Shown here piece after piece: positions 12,101 to 21,194 of a DNA stretch of 64,000 bases. The position numbers were made by a program, and so were the translations under genes. Position 1 is the stretch's first letter; each line of letters starts with the position of its first letter. A model generated the notes under the pieces. The model was not told the origin of the DNA. It ran no database searches and saw only the letters and a program-made list of their open reading frames with translations. Source of the stretch: Hyposmocoma kahamanoa (Eukaryota > Arthropoda > Insecta > Lepidoptera > Cosmopterigidae); the NCBI RefSeq assembly GCF_003589595.1, contig NW_020653409.1, positions 2,274,466 through 2,338,465 on the forward strand. Direction: 5' to 3'.

Positions 12101-15100
12101 TTGAATTTTGAATTTGAATTTGAAATTTGAATTGTACCACCGCTTATTTTTAATTTAATTGTATTGTATTTGTTTTCTTTTTTGGTGTACAATAAAGAAT
12201 TTTTGTATTGTATTGTATAGCGTCTGGCGCGGTTTGCTAGGAGACGTCGGTTCGAATCCGTCCGGATCGAAGGATTTTTTTTAAAGTTTTCCATCTTTGT
12301 TTTAATAATATTTATTTTTGAATATAATATTTTACTACTATCATTTCTATATATTTTTAACCGACTTTTGAAAGGAGGAGAGTCTCAATTCGAAATTTAT
12401 TTCGTGTGTATGTTACCTGATTACTCCGACATTCGTGAAGCGATTTCGATTTCTTTTTTAATTGGTATGAGGTACCTTAGTAGTGGTCCCATTAATATTC
12501 ATTTAAAGAAAATATATTCCACCTCTAACGGTGGCAAATTAGGTACAATGAATCCGGTTTATATGATTATTTATACAAACAAATGTTTTTTTCTATCGAA
12601 AAGCGAGGACATCGTCATAAGGTTATAGAATTTAGTGAAAACCCTTACTTTCTTAGGAGGTGCTTCGCCGCTACCATCAGCTTTTGGTTTCTCCTCGCCC
12701 TTCCTCTTGATATAAGGCTCCGATTTCTTCAGCTTCCGCTCTGCGACGTACACGATCGAGCTCTCATCTGGAGACCAGTCCAGGCTACCGAATTCGGCTA
12801 TAAATGACAAATTAAATTTCAGTAAAATGTTATTAAATATTAAAAAGAAACCATAATGACGAAAAGAAATAAAGAATGGGTTCACGCCAAAGCCGTTAAA
12901 CCTATAAAAAATAAACAATCGCAAACAACAGCAAAATCAACCCATATTCTTTGGGAGTTTCAAAATGGCCGCCGTAAAGATGTGATGCGTATATAATGTT
13001 TGTGGAAAGAACAAATGGCAGAAAATTATGAAAATTACACCATTGAAAAAAAATACAGCGTAAGATTTGGTAGTATGACTAATAATTAGTCGCGTTGGCC
13101 TGTCGCGAAGGACGAAAAGTTTTATTATTATTATATTCTTTGTTTACTGATTGTATAATCAACGTGTCAAATAATTCTTAAGTCCCAGGCGTTCCATTGA
13201 ACTTTTTACTACTACTATTTTTTTTGCTAGTATTTCTCAATATAACAGGTAATCACTTGAAATTAACGGACATCCCTACCAAGGAAAGGTAAAGATAGAA
13301 AATAAATGTCAAAATTACAACTTGTGACGCGCGTTGTGGCGCGATTGTTGATGTTGAGTGTTAGCTGAAGATTTCGACTGTAATGAATGCCGTTACTATT
13401 TATTTTTGCAATTATTGCCTATGATCATGACAAAATGATCGTTAGGATGTGCTTTCTGCTGGTGTTAAAACTTTAACATTGGAATCACAATCTTATTGGA
13501 AAAAAGGTCATCAAAGTGAAGGTCATTGCACCTTGTGACTGTTTTTTAGAAAAAAAAACTTATTCATTATTAAAAGACTTTTTGGAGTAAATATAATAAA
13601 TATCACTCAAACACATTGACTTACAATTATATGGACGTCGGGTCCGCGCTAAAAAGTGTCCGAACTTATAGGGCGTTAAAATCGTATACAGAGCGTCATT
13701 CACGCTCTAGTCTTCGTTTGTTCGACTGACAGCGAAGCAAGCAAAATTAGACAGTACTACGATGACATTACAATTTAAATTCAACGTTTTAGCTTTTTCA
13801 TATTCCTTGACATGTCACTACGTTTAAATAGGTTGACTTGGGACATTTTTTTCGTGATTTTTGTATTAGACCCGTCGTCCATTTATTTGTAAGTCAATGC
13901 TCAAACACATAACTTTATTCAATATAGGTTGCATTAAAACCTGTTTTAGGTCGTTACGTTGTGAATTTTGGTAGGATTCGTAAATTTTCTTCCTCGCGAC
14001 CTGTACTTTTTCCACGCCATTTTGCGCAAATTTTCCGCGAATTCCGCCACTACCTATGATTGTTTTTAATTTATTTTAAAAATAGTAATATAATTTTTCA
14101 TATGATTTTAGTGTTAATCGACAGGTATTTAAATGCTCGTCATCTTTAAATACGTTTTGTTTCCTAATAAAATGAATATATAAAGTGGTTAAGAATTAAA
14201 TCGTAAAACACTGAAAATTTCTCAGAAGTATTCAGAGTACTCGGAAGTTAGCAAATAAAGTCGTCGTATTACAATCATAACTACTGTAGTCTAAACAAAA
14301 GCTACTTAAGTGCTCTTATCGCTCATGTTATATTTTTTGGGCCGTAGCTTAATTGGTTCTCGAGTTTCAAGTGTTTATATTACACGCGCCTTATCGCGGC
14401 TCCTAATGTAAACAATAAAAAAACGGTGGACGCGGCGTAATAACGTAAGCTCGCGCCTGAGCGTACAAATGGTTCAAGGATTACAGTGGTTGGTGGGATG
14501 CAAATGCGCGAATGCATCGCGCGTATGTATCGAAACATACGCGCAATTGCATCGATACATACGCACGATTGCATCGATACAAACGCGCAATTGCATCGAT
14601 ACAAACGCGTGATTACATCGATGCTAACGCGTGACTGCATCGACACAGTCGCTTATGTTGAATAATTATGTACGATAAATCTGCGTAGGTTTATGCACAT
14701 TGTTTTGTTTTGTTAATTGTAAATTTAAAAGTTAAATTTATAAATACATTAAATAAATAAATTAGCCACTTAATTTAAAACATGCATCGCGTTTGTATCG
14801 CGTTTGCATAGCGTTTGAATCGCGTTAGCATCGCATTTGCATCGCGTTTGAATCGCGTTTGAATCCCGTTTGAACCGCGTTTGCATCGCGTTTGAATCGC
14901 GTTTGCATCCCGTTTGAATTGCGTTTGCATCGCGTTTGAGTCACTGCTTAAAGTCGCGTGTGTGTAACCGCTCATATACAAACATAGGTCGCAGGTTCAG
15001 TTCCCGGGCCAAGAGAAACATTTGTATGGCCTACATTTATTTCTCTCGTGAATTTGGGTGTAATATGTGGTTGTCTATGTGTGTGTCCATGGCACCCGCG

Positions 15101-18100
15101 ACACAAAGTTTTCCTAGTGCGGGACTATGTTGAGTGTGTGCGTTATATGTTGAGTGTGTGTGCGTTACAAACGCATACTAAGTTTACTCGCGGTAAAATA
15201 AAGATTCGCATTTAAAAATCCACTGTAGTACTGACAGTCAACACTACAACAGTAAGCATATCACTAAAACAGTAGCTGTGGAGCTACTTGTCAAAGAGTT
15301 CGTCCAGGGATGTGCCACCTGACCTCTTTCTGCCGCCAAGCAGTAATGTGAGCACAATTTCGCACTTGTCAACTTATGTGTCAGAGTAGCAGCCGCAGTG
15401 GCAGTGCCCCTCAGATCTTTAGGATTTAAGCTCTGAATGACACTGCAACTGCTATGGACAGGGGTGTCGCTTATCACCAGGCGCATGACTTGTTCGTTCC
15501 GTCATAAAAAAACTCAATGTTACATAAATAACAATAAATATTTGACAACTTCACATAAGTTGCTCGTCAGTAACTAAAACTCTTGTATTATGGAAATCAG
15601 AAACGACGGTTACAACAAACACCCAGACCCGTGACAATATAGAAAAGTTAGTATTTCTAAATTGACCCGGCCGGGGCTCGAACCCGGATATTGGATGCCT
15701 GTCTCGTCAAAAATGGCCCAACCCCTCCTCACCCCCTCCTTCAAGTACCTAAGTAATCTTAGATAGGGATGCAAATTACGATTTTTATATAATAATAATA
15801 ATATAATATATAATAATAACGCACTCACTCACACTCAACAAACCCAACCCAAACTCACGAGAGAAATAAATGTAGGTCATACAAATATTTCGCCCGGCCC
15901 GGGAATCGAACCTGGGACCTCCGCGTGGCAGTCCGGCATGGTAACCGTTCGGCCATGGAGGCAGTTAAATGAAGTTATATGAAGATCGATTCAACTGAAT
16001 ACGATCTAGCGATTTTTTGTATCGATTCATTTCAATGCAATTTTCCAGTAAATCGATTCAACATTAAGACGAATCGTATTGTCTAAATTGTATTCATAAT
16101 TTAAACAAAACAGTCTCTTTTTTTGTCGCCTGGGAGAAACTCTTCGAGGCAACATCTAAGTACAATATGTCTGCAATATTTGGCGATTTTCGCTACTTCT
16201 GTGCCATCTGAACGTCTTTTCTCACTGGTTAGTATCTAAATTAAAGTCGTAACCGACTGAAGCCACAAAAGCTGTCAAAATATTTTTTTTTCATAGAAAT
16301 TAATTTTGAAACGATTTTTATGAGGTCGATTCAAGAGCATACGATCAGATCTGTGGATCCATTACGATCCAAAAAATCAATTCGAAGCCAAAAATCGTGC
16401 ATCCCTAATCTTAGACACTTACAGTCAGCATAGACATCTCCGTGTAGATCGAGCGCGGTAAGGTCCACGCAGTGCGCCAATGTGGCTCGCGACCACACTT
16501 CCAAGTATTGCTTCTTGACTTCCTTGGTGTCCTTCTCTTCGCGAATTATGGCCTTGTACCTCCCGCCTGGAGATACCGCTGACAACAACCTTAAAAATGG
16601 ATAATCGTCAATACATTTACTTATTTACAAATGCAAAAATAATTAAACATTATAAAGTGCTAAAGTGATACAAACTGTTCTTTTTTAAATTACAAATATG
16701 AACACTGTGATATAAGGTGCAATTTCCAGAATGCACATCTTAGTGTGACCCACCATTAGGTTAACCTGTTTTGATTAATTCAAAATCTTTTTTTAATTCA
16801 ATTAATATAGACATATGACCATCTTGTAGCAGTAGAGCTTGTGGAAGAGCTCCGACAGGGAAGTACTGCTACCATACCTATTTTTTCCACCAACTAGCAA
16901 TAAAGAAGAGTTCATCCAGTAGAGTTAGCAGAACAGAACGCGACTAGCCTAAGATCGACATAAATCGCTACATACTGCCATAGAGATCTCTATGTGAGAA
17001 TGGCAGTATCTCGCGCTTTATGTCGCTCTCGCCCAAGTCGAATACGGTAAAAAAGCCGAATCAGTCGCAGCGGCCATCACTCGGTTCGGTTTTTCGTACC
17101 ACGCCGCGAAGAGGGGTTGCGATCACTATTTTGACATGAGAATCCAAAAGTGCCCCGGATTTAAACGCCGTGATACAATTAGAAGCTGCCAAAATCTTCT
17201 GTTTTTCATTTTTTCTACGCCTATTATACCAATACATAACGTCTTCGTCTAAAATTACAACGTCGTCGTCAATCTTCCATGAACCCTTGCATATGAGCGT
17301 TGCATTGGCCCGCGTCCAGCTGCAACTCGATGCCCAATGTATCGGAAAACTGACTCGCAAAACGTATAAATGTGAACGCACATTTGTTTTTTTTAACCTA
17401 TACGTAAACTGAATAAGAACACTGAATCGTATAATAAACCGTACAAGTATGAACTAAATATAAGGGCGCGGTCCCATTATCGTGACGACAGATAGTCGCG
17501 CAGTTTGAAGTATAGTAGTTTGTATATTTAAATAAATTTGTTCACACAAGAACAACACGATTAACTGTAGTTCACGACTTTTTTGACGTTACGACGACAG
17601 ACGTAACGACAGTCGTCCGACGATAAATAAAACGTCACGATAAAAATATGACGACAATTAATCGCAGCTTCAAACGATTCTGACGTGCAAACGACAAGGC
17701 GACTGTCGTGAACCGATAAATTGTCGTCACGGAACTAGTGGGATCAGCTAGACACGACAGTCGTTCAACCATAAAATAAACGTCCACGACATAGTCACGA
17801 CAGATAGTCGTGATATGGGAACAGGCTAGATGCGACAGTCGTCCAACGATAAATAAAACGTTACATCATAATGCGAACGCACCCTAAAGGTCCTGGTGAA
17901 ATTAGAGGGACTTGGAATTTGTCAACTTTTATACTTCTCGGTGACGGGTGCCCCTCTAATTATCTTTGCGATTTAAAGCTCTGTGCATAAAGCACTGCAA
18001 CTGTTTTGGGTAGGCGTGTCGCTTACTACAAGCGCACGACTTACCGTTACTTAGTTTTATAAAAAAAATGTTTAGAGGGAATAAATAGACACATCATAAA

Positions 18101-20178
18101 CTTACTCATTGCTAATGTCAGTGGGATATTCACTCTCCGATATAACGTTCAGCTTTTCATCCAATACATAATCGTACAAATACTTTGTGGTCTTGCCTTT
18201 ATCCAAGTTTCGCACTGACCACTTAGCAGTGACCCCTGTTGCGGATTTATTTAGTTTACCACCTACTATTGTTGGAATCTTGGACAAAGTCTTGTACGCG
18301 TTTACTATTGTTTCTATCTGTGGACAGAAAAAGAAATGGAAGTACTGCATGCTTGCAGTTGATACGAAAGAAAATTTCAGTCGAGTCAGAATTTTTTTTT
18401 ATTTTTTTTATTTATTAAGGTTTTGGCAAAGCCATCAGCCTAAACATGAAGTTTAATTGTTTCTGTAAATATGGCCGCCACAAAGAGAATAGGCAATTTG
18501 AGGCGGCGTGCTTGGATTGACTCGTATAATTTCGCGTTTTAATCTTCGATTAAGGTACAATAGCACTATCCTATTCCACTTTAAACTAGATTTCACAAAA
18601 TAATTGAAAGTCAAAATAAAAACGACACTTTTCCCTCCAAAATGCCTAGAGCGAATCCTCTCGAGTGAGAACATAACAAACACCTGTTGCAATGTACAGT
18701 CAACAGCACATCAAGCTACACATTGACGTATCTAGTACCGTTGCACTGGAGGCGATTTTTGAACAAAAGTATTTATTATTGTTTTTTTTCTGAGTGACTA
18801 TAGTGCAATTTAATATATTAAAGTAATGTTGGAATTATATTATAGTATAGTAATGTGAGCATTACTGCGTTTCGGTTTAGAATGGTAACCACCACAATGG
18901 TGGTACCAGCAATCGCTGGTGAAATTACAGGCACATGGGACTTATCAACTTATTATGCCCCTAAAATCTTTGCGATTAAAAGCTTCGTCCCGTCACTTGG
19001 AATTAAATAAAAATATATAATAATAACGCACACACTCGACATAGCCCCGCACTAGGGAAACCCTGTGTCACGGGTGCCATGGACACACAAATAGACAATT
19101 ACAAATTACACCCAAACTCACGAGACAAATAAATGTAGGCCATACAAATATTTCTCCCGGCCCGGGAATCGAACCTGGGACCTCTGCATGGCAGTCCGGC
19201 ATGGTAACCGTTCGGCCACGGTATATATTTATATATATATATCCTGTGTGAAGTTCACGTTAAAATTTCTTTAAAAGTCAGTCATTCAGTTTCGTCCAAT
19301 TTAGTTGTGTTATTTATACCAATTAAAACTTATTTCAACCTAACTAACACATACATAAAACAAATTACCCTAACTCATCAATACTCATCATATAAAAACA
19401 ACTTAAAGTGCAGTTTCATTGAAAGTAAAATTATTTATAATACACTCAAACATTAATTGAAACAAATCTAGTGGTCTTCTTATTCCAAGCTTGTTTGCAT
19501 TGATCGAACATGTATAAAGAACACATTTTTATTAGATGCAATGGACAACAAATATATTGTTAAAAAAAGTGAAGGATGTCTTAAATATAATTTAAGACAA
19601 TAGAAGGAAAAAAACATTTGCTTTGATTACCACAAATGACACCATAATAAACAACAATGAAAACAAGCAACAAAAAAGGAAATAAAAAAAAATACAAACA
19701 AATTTTTTTACAAAACAACAACACTAAATAGGTACAGATATTTTGTGTGATGCGAGCTGTGGTAACAAAGAGCGTCACTAATTCAGTTACTTAACACTGT
19801 GCATGGTGCAGACAAACGGATTGACAAAAGTTTAAAGATCAGCATTTGTTATTACAACAGGACATACTATTAGGCATGTGCTATTTCGATGGCTTCCTTT
19901 CTCAAACTCGTACCTTATAAAGAGTGATTATTCAGAAGATGGCAAAACTTTGTATTTATTTTAAATTTCTTATCAAGAATGTTCATTCGGAGGCATTACT
20001 TTAAGAACAGGTAAAAGCCAGGGTGTGAATATGAAGCAAATATGATGCGAAATCAGCCTGAAAAACTTATGTGCAATCCATTTTTAGCATTTCAGTAACT
20101 TTGTGCTCTAAGATACGAGTTTGAGAAACTAAGGCGACGAATTGTCAAATAAAATACTACACAAACCTGAGAAGACAT
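6111..20178 (-). CDS. APEH: Acylaminoacyl-peptidase (acylamino-acid-releasing enzyme), N-terminal part, 6 exons, runs off window
   Basis: Cytosolic serine peptidase of the prolyl-oligopeptidase family that removes N-acylated residues from peptides. Minus-strand exons: 20178-20167 (ATG; MSSQ), 18317-18106, 16589-16423, 12797-12649, 8904-8761, 6240-6111. Every junction is GT-AG and the split codons fit, giving 271 residues plus one base. Recognisable APEH stretches are KKQYLEVWSRATLAHCVDLT, LDWSPDESSIVYVAE, YIYRQDWGEQLVGKH, and VRFSPNG followed by PRRLGLIFCTNRPSF. All of these are beta-propeller; the alpha/beta-hydrolase domain with its catalytic Ser-Asp-His is not in the window and should lie left of position 1. 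Introns are large (up to about 3.8 kb) and full of MITEs, SINEs, LINEs and minisatellites. The ATG exon rests on splice sites and a sensible N-terminus only (somewhat less certain); the other five are firm. No frame damage was seen. Confidence 0.9.
6739..6964 (+). mobile_element. MITE family with 9-bp target duplication, copy 1
   Basis: Short version of the family (about 226 bp), lacking the middle block with GTTTTAGCTTTTTCATATTC. Flanked by ACATGAATT and ACATGAATA (8 of 9 matching). The left terminus is slightly decayed (ATAACTTACAA). Confidence 0.75.
7283..7470 (+). repeat. Dispersed 300-bp repeat L, copy
   Basis: Family L in full runs GTAGAGCTCCTTGTGAAAGA, TCGTCCAGGGAAGTACTGCC, CCGCCAAGCAGTAATGTGAG, CATTACTGCGTTCCGGTTTG, GTGAAATTACAGGCACATGG, GTGCCCCTCAGATCTTTGCG, GCACTGCAACTGTTATGGAC, CACACGACTTGTTCGTCCCG. 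This copy has the first two thirds. No coding capacity; class unknown (SINE or LINE-3'-derived are both possible). Confidence 0.8.
7627..7846 (-). repeat. Dispersed repeat L, inverted copy split by a MITE
   Basis: Right-hand two thirds of family L on the minus strand; the first third continues at 8630-8692 beyond the MITE at 7847-8622. Confidence 0.8.
7847..8622. mobile_element. MITE (about 780 bp) inserted in a dispersed-repeat copy
   Basis: Left end TTATTCCCATTTGATCTCC and reverse-complemented right end TTATTTCCATCTGATCCCC are inverted repeats of about 30 bp. The dispersed 300-bp repeat stops at about 7840 and its missing start appears at 8630-8692, so this element interrupts it. Inside is a 17-bp stem hairpin at about 8158-8205. 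Confidence 0.65.
8630..8692 (-). repeat. Dispersed repeat L, missing start of the split copy
   Basis: GTAAGGTGGCAGTACTTCCC to GGAGCTCTACTGCTACT completes the copy at 7627-7846. Confidence 0.75.
9000..9845. other. APEH intron, little recognised
   Basis: AT-rich intron sequence between exons 8904 and 12649. A short GGCAAGGAAGACGAGGCAGG, AGACTGGCACAATACAGG stretch (9596-9720) looks like a fragment of a LINE ORF but is too short to place. Confidence 0.35.
9850..10078 (+). repeat. tRNA-derived SINE family B, left part (split by LINE insertion)
   Basis: Positions about 9990-10078 (CAAGCACGTAG to CTTAGTTAGCATAG) match the head of the intact SINE at 55490-55720. The element resumes at 12218 with TAGCGTCTGGCG. 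Immediately left (about 9850-9985), an inverted copy of the 3' half of the same SINE family is present (GATCGAATCC on the minus strand, then the TAATTTCACAAAAAA tail). Two copies therefore meet head-to-head. Confidence 0.75.
10079..10390 (+). repeat. 3' region of a second LINE (left part)
   Basis: AT-rich stretch ending in a segment with GTTGTCTGGCAGAATTCGC and AGCGATAAGACCGCCC, typical of a lepidopteran LINE 3' untranslated region. Its right part continues at 12133-12217 with AATAAAGAATTTTTGTATTG and a TTGTA repeat tail. The CR1-like LINE lies between the halves. Confidence 0.65.
10388..12135 (+). mobile_element. CR1/jockey-like non-LTR retrotransposon (5'-truncated LINE)
   Basis: 5'-truncated LINE ending in TTTGAATTTGAATTTGAAAT-type repeats (about 12100-12132). 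It lies inside the 3' region of a second LINE. Its target is CCGCCCATT on the left and TTGTACCACC on the right, so only a few bases of duplication or microhomology are visible. Fragments of the same family occur at 27540-27930, 42740-43220 and 63590-63900 in this window. Confidence 0.9.
10401..11987 (+). CDS. Reverse transcriptase ORF of a CR1/jockey-like LINE (C-terminal two thirds)
   Basis: Open frame of about 528 codons with no internal stop, encoding the reverse transcriptase and C-terminal region of a non-LTR retrotransposon; there is no true start codon because the element is 5'-truncated. Seen in order: the pre-RT piece FWKETKKSNP, then SASNYRPISLATTVGK-like motif 1 (ASNYRPISL), DAQFGFRPGLSTEAA, the catalytic FLDLSKAFD (first Asp), GVRQGGLSSPSLFNLYMN, and catalytic SYADDMVLL. 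The thumb region follows with KFKYLGHWV and CGLWVNYTQKALGSLRVIYNN. The apurinic endonuclease domain is missing. An intact frame over this length suggests a fairly recent insertion within a longer-standing nest of repeats. Confidence 0.93.
   Translation, partial: FWKETKKSNPKAGLPVSVEGVTEPNQIAELFKSQFEVKSPLGPAASRSADFISAGQPQQVRFLAKEVAIAIKDMVRGRSPGHDFLSVEHLKYGSVHLPRVLALFFTLCIGHSYLPQDLMRTVVVPIVKNKTGDVSCASNYRPISLATTVGKLLDSLLNKHLRKHLKLHDAQFGFRPGLSTEAAILCLKHTVHYYTKRKTPVYACFLDLSKAFDLVSYDRLWSKLQDETDLPGDIVSIFSYWYGNQNNYVRWAGAVSGMYRLECGVRQGGLSSPSLFNLYMNRLIVELSNTMIGCSVDGKMVNNISYADDMVLLSPSISALRKLLSVCELYAEAHGLRYNAIKSQLLVFRAGNKCYDSVPEVYLGGTPLERVIKFKYLGHWVTESLEDNTDLERERRALAVRGNMLARRFARCTDSVKVALFKAYCQTFYTCGLWVNYTQKALGSLRVIYNNVFRMLLRLPRFCSASEMFAVAQVDGFPAILRKRVASLTHRLRGSGNSLLNVIAGRVQGSFFERWTSLHVYPKKSVYL
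12133..12310 (+). repeat. LINE 3' tail (right part), then right part of SINE family B
   Basis: 12133-12217 is the continuation of the LINE 3' region begun at 10079, ending AATAAAGAATTTTTGTATTG plus TATTGTA. From 12218 the split SINE resumes (TAGCGTCTGGCGCGG, box-B-like GGTTCGAATCC at about 12250-12260, CGGATCGAAGG, then a T-rich tail). Confidence 0.7.
12925..13610. other. APEH intron, non-coding
   Basis: No gene. Short AT-rich sequence leading to the MITE at 13615. Confidence 0.4.
13615..13899 (+). mobile_element. MITE family with 9-bp target duplication, copy 2
   Basis: A 285-bp element with ends ATTGACTTACAA and TTGTAAGTCAAT; the inverted similarity extends about 31 bp to a GACGTCGGGTC / GACCCGTCGTC core. 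It is flanked by a perfect 9-bp duplication CTCAAACAC (13606-13614 and 13900-13908). It has no coding capacity. A 9-bp duplication suggests mobilisation by a Mutator-like or similar transposase (inference). It lies in an APEH intron. Confidence 0.85.
14505..14645. repeat. About 24-bp tandem repeat (TGCATCGATACAAACGCGCA type)
   Basis: Five to six degenerate units alternating TGCATCGATAC and AAACGCGCAAT. They share the CGCG and GCATCG words with the 12-bp array 130 bp downstream, so the two may be related. Confidence 0.8.
14780..14942. repeat. 12-bp minisatellite (ATCGCGTTTGCA type)
   Basis: About 13 tandem units of ATCGCGTTTGMA with single-base variants. It lies within the APEH intron between exons at 16423 and 12797. 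Period 12 keeps a frame open on the minus strand, but this is an artefact of the repeat. Confidence 0.9.
14945..15180 (+). repeat. tRNA-derived SINE family A, copy 1
   Basis: Contains GTCGCAGGTTCAGTTCCCGG (box B region), then ACATTTGTATGGCCTACATT, CTCGTGAATTTGGGTGTAA, GGCACCCGCGACACA and GTGCGGGACTATGTTGAGTG. The same order occurs at 41437-41625 (+), 15830-15965 (-) and 19030-19222 (-). The head is degraded here. Confidence 0.75.
15265..15506 (+). repeat. Dispersed repeat L, copy
   Basis: Near full-length, missing about 30 bp after the AGCAGTAATGTGAGC hairpin half. It lies in an APEH intron. Confidence 0.8.
15540..15695 (-). repeat. tRNA-derived SINE, family C
   Basis: On the minus strand: CCAATATCCGGGTTCGAGCC, a B-box-like motif, then CCGGCCGGGTCAATTTAGAA and an AT-rich body. 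It is distinct from families A and B; no other copy was recognised here. Confidence 0.5.
15830..15965 (-). repeat. tRNA-derived SINE family A, copy 2
   Basis: Read on the minus strand: CTGCCTCCATGGCCGAACGG (box A region), CCAGGTTCGATTCCCGGGCC (box B region), TTGTATGACCTACATTTATT, CTCTCGTGAGTTTGGG. The tRNA-like head is well preserved, but the 3' end is cut short compared with the 19030 copy. Confidence 0.8.
16826..16915 (+). repeat. Dispersed repeat L, left-hand fragment
   Basis: GTAGCAGTAGAGC, AGGGAAGTACTGCTACC and CTATTTTTTCCACCAAC match the first third of family L. Confidence 0.65.
16930..17042. repeat. Imperfect inverted repeat (hairpin element)
   Basis: CGACATAAATCGCTACATACTGCCAT-like left arm pairs with ATGGCAGTATCTCGCG and TTTATGTCG, with AGAGATCTCT at the centre. 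It lies in an APEH intron. Confidence 0.6.
17459..17888. mobile_element. MITE with CGACAGTCGT-rich interior
   Basis: Ends AAGGGCGCGGTCCCATTATC and, reverse-complemented, TTAGGGTGCGTTCGCATTAT form imperfect inverted repeats of about 23 bp. The interior repeats CGACAGTCGT, CGACAGATAGTCG and CGATAAATAAAACGT several times in both orientations. It lies in an APEH intron. Confidence 0.65.
17889..18050 (+). repeat. Dispersed repeat L, right-hand part
   Basis: GTCCTGGTGAAATTAGAGGG to CTACAAGCGCACGACTTACC. It abuts the CGACAGTCGT-rich MITE at 17459-17888, which may have inserted into it. Confidence 0.7.
18846..19015 (+). repeat. Dispersed repeat L, copy
   Basis: AGTAATGTGAGCATTACTG to AGCTTCGTCCCGTCACTTGG, with an internal expansion around CACCACAATGGTGGTACC (hairpin) and a deletion near the end. 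SINE family A copy 3 follows. Confidence 0.75.
19030..19222 (-). repeat. tRNA-derived SINE family A, copy 3
   Basis: Full-length-looking copy. On the minus strand it runs from GGCCGAACGGTTACCATGCC through CCCAGGTTCGATTCCCGGG, the TTGTATGGCCTACATTTATT block and GGCACCCGTGACACAGGG to GTGCGGGGCTATGTCGAGTG and a TATTATTATATA tail. It abuts a copy of the dispersed 300-bp repeat on its left. Confidence 0.8.
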
Positions 20179-20226
20179 TTTTAACATCACACCAGATCCT
20201 TACAATACTCAGCCAACTCCACCAGA
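20167..20226 (-). other. First coding exon and leader of APEH
   Basis: On the minus strand an acceptor (TATTTTACAG) precedes a 60-nt exon that ends ATG TCT TCT CAG before a GTTTGT donor. Joined in phase to the exon at 18317 it gives MSSQIETIVNAYKTL, the expected APEH start. The 48 nt before the ATG also hold an open frame reading LVELAEYCKDLV followed by TGA, ending 10 nt before the ATG. This is either chance leader sequence or the end of another coding sequence (see findings). Confidence 0.6.
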
Positions 20227-20840
20227 CTGTAAAATATTAAAACAGTTTTGAGTTAAAACGACAAATTTATCAATGATACTAAATATTTAACAATTTAGGG
20301 TTTACAATTTATCATACCTATGATTATATTTGTATAAAAATTATTAATATTATTATTGCACATAAGAAGTTACAACGAGAATACACAACTGTAATGTAAC
20401 TATATCAGAACATACTAATTTGCAACAGACAGCTTTGTTGCTAAGTAGCAATTTCTTCCAAACACCCTTATTACAAGACATTTAAATACATTGCAAGTTA
20501 ATAAATTATGAGATAAAATGCCAGGGGTAAAGAGAGTTAAAAGTAGATACAGAAAGGGAAGGCGAAGGCGCTAGAGGAAGAGAGAATTATTAAAAAAGAT
20601 TACAGTTCCTCATATTCTGATCTAAAGTTATTAAGAGATAGAAGATAAGATCAATCAAAGCCTATCGTTAAAAAAAGGGAGGCTTTATGTTATAGTCGGC
20701 CCAATGCAAATTGTACACTTTTCCATTATGATTATTGGGAGGTATGCTACCAAACATTCACAAACTACGTTTTACCAAGGGAAACTTAATTAGCGCATAA
20801 GAAAGGCTTAAGGGTACCTACTCGTGAAACAACCTCAAAT

Positions 20841-20940
20841 NNNNNNNNNNNNNNNNNNNNNNNNNNNNNNNNNNNNNNNNNNNNNNNNNNNNNNNNNNNN
20901 NNNNNNNNNNNNNNNNNNNNNNNNNNNNNNNNNNNNNNNN
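20841..20940. other. Assembly gap (100 N)
   Basis: A run of exactly 100 N, probably a gap of unknown size. Confidence 0.99.
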
Positions 20941-21194
20941 AAAGCACAAACACCTCGAAAATTTACAAGATAACCGCTGCATTCAATTGGTACTTTACAT
21001 ATACCAACGATTTTTTTATCAAACGAATTAAATAGAACCCGTATACTATACGATACACATTTTTCAAATGGCTTTAATTACGTGTGTAAAAAAAATATTT
21101 CTGATATAAAGTCATTGTTTCTGCCGCTCGACCAAAGCAAAATGAACCGTATTAGTACGGGAAAAATTTTAATTCGAACTGAGGTAGCGTCGAC

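Noticed and set aside
12235..12265. tRNA gene suggested by GGTTCGAATCC
   Set aside because: It is the B box of a split SINE; no acceptor stem or anticodon arm. The same holds at 15665, 15905, 19165, 40572, 41500, 42352 and 55590.
14775..14981. 68-aa repetitive protein (FKRDANAIQTR units)
   Set aside because: A 12-bp tandem array in an intron; the frame stays open because the period is a multiple of three.
17061..17412. Open frames on both strands (one with YNRRRKNEKQK, Harbinger-like)
   Set aside because: Too short, no start or splice support, and no conserved transposase residues.
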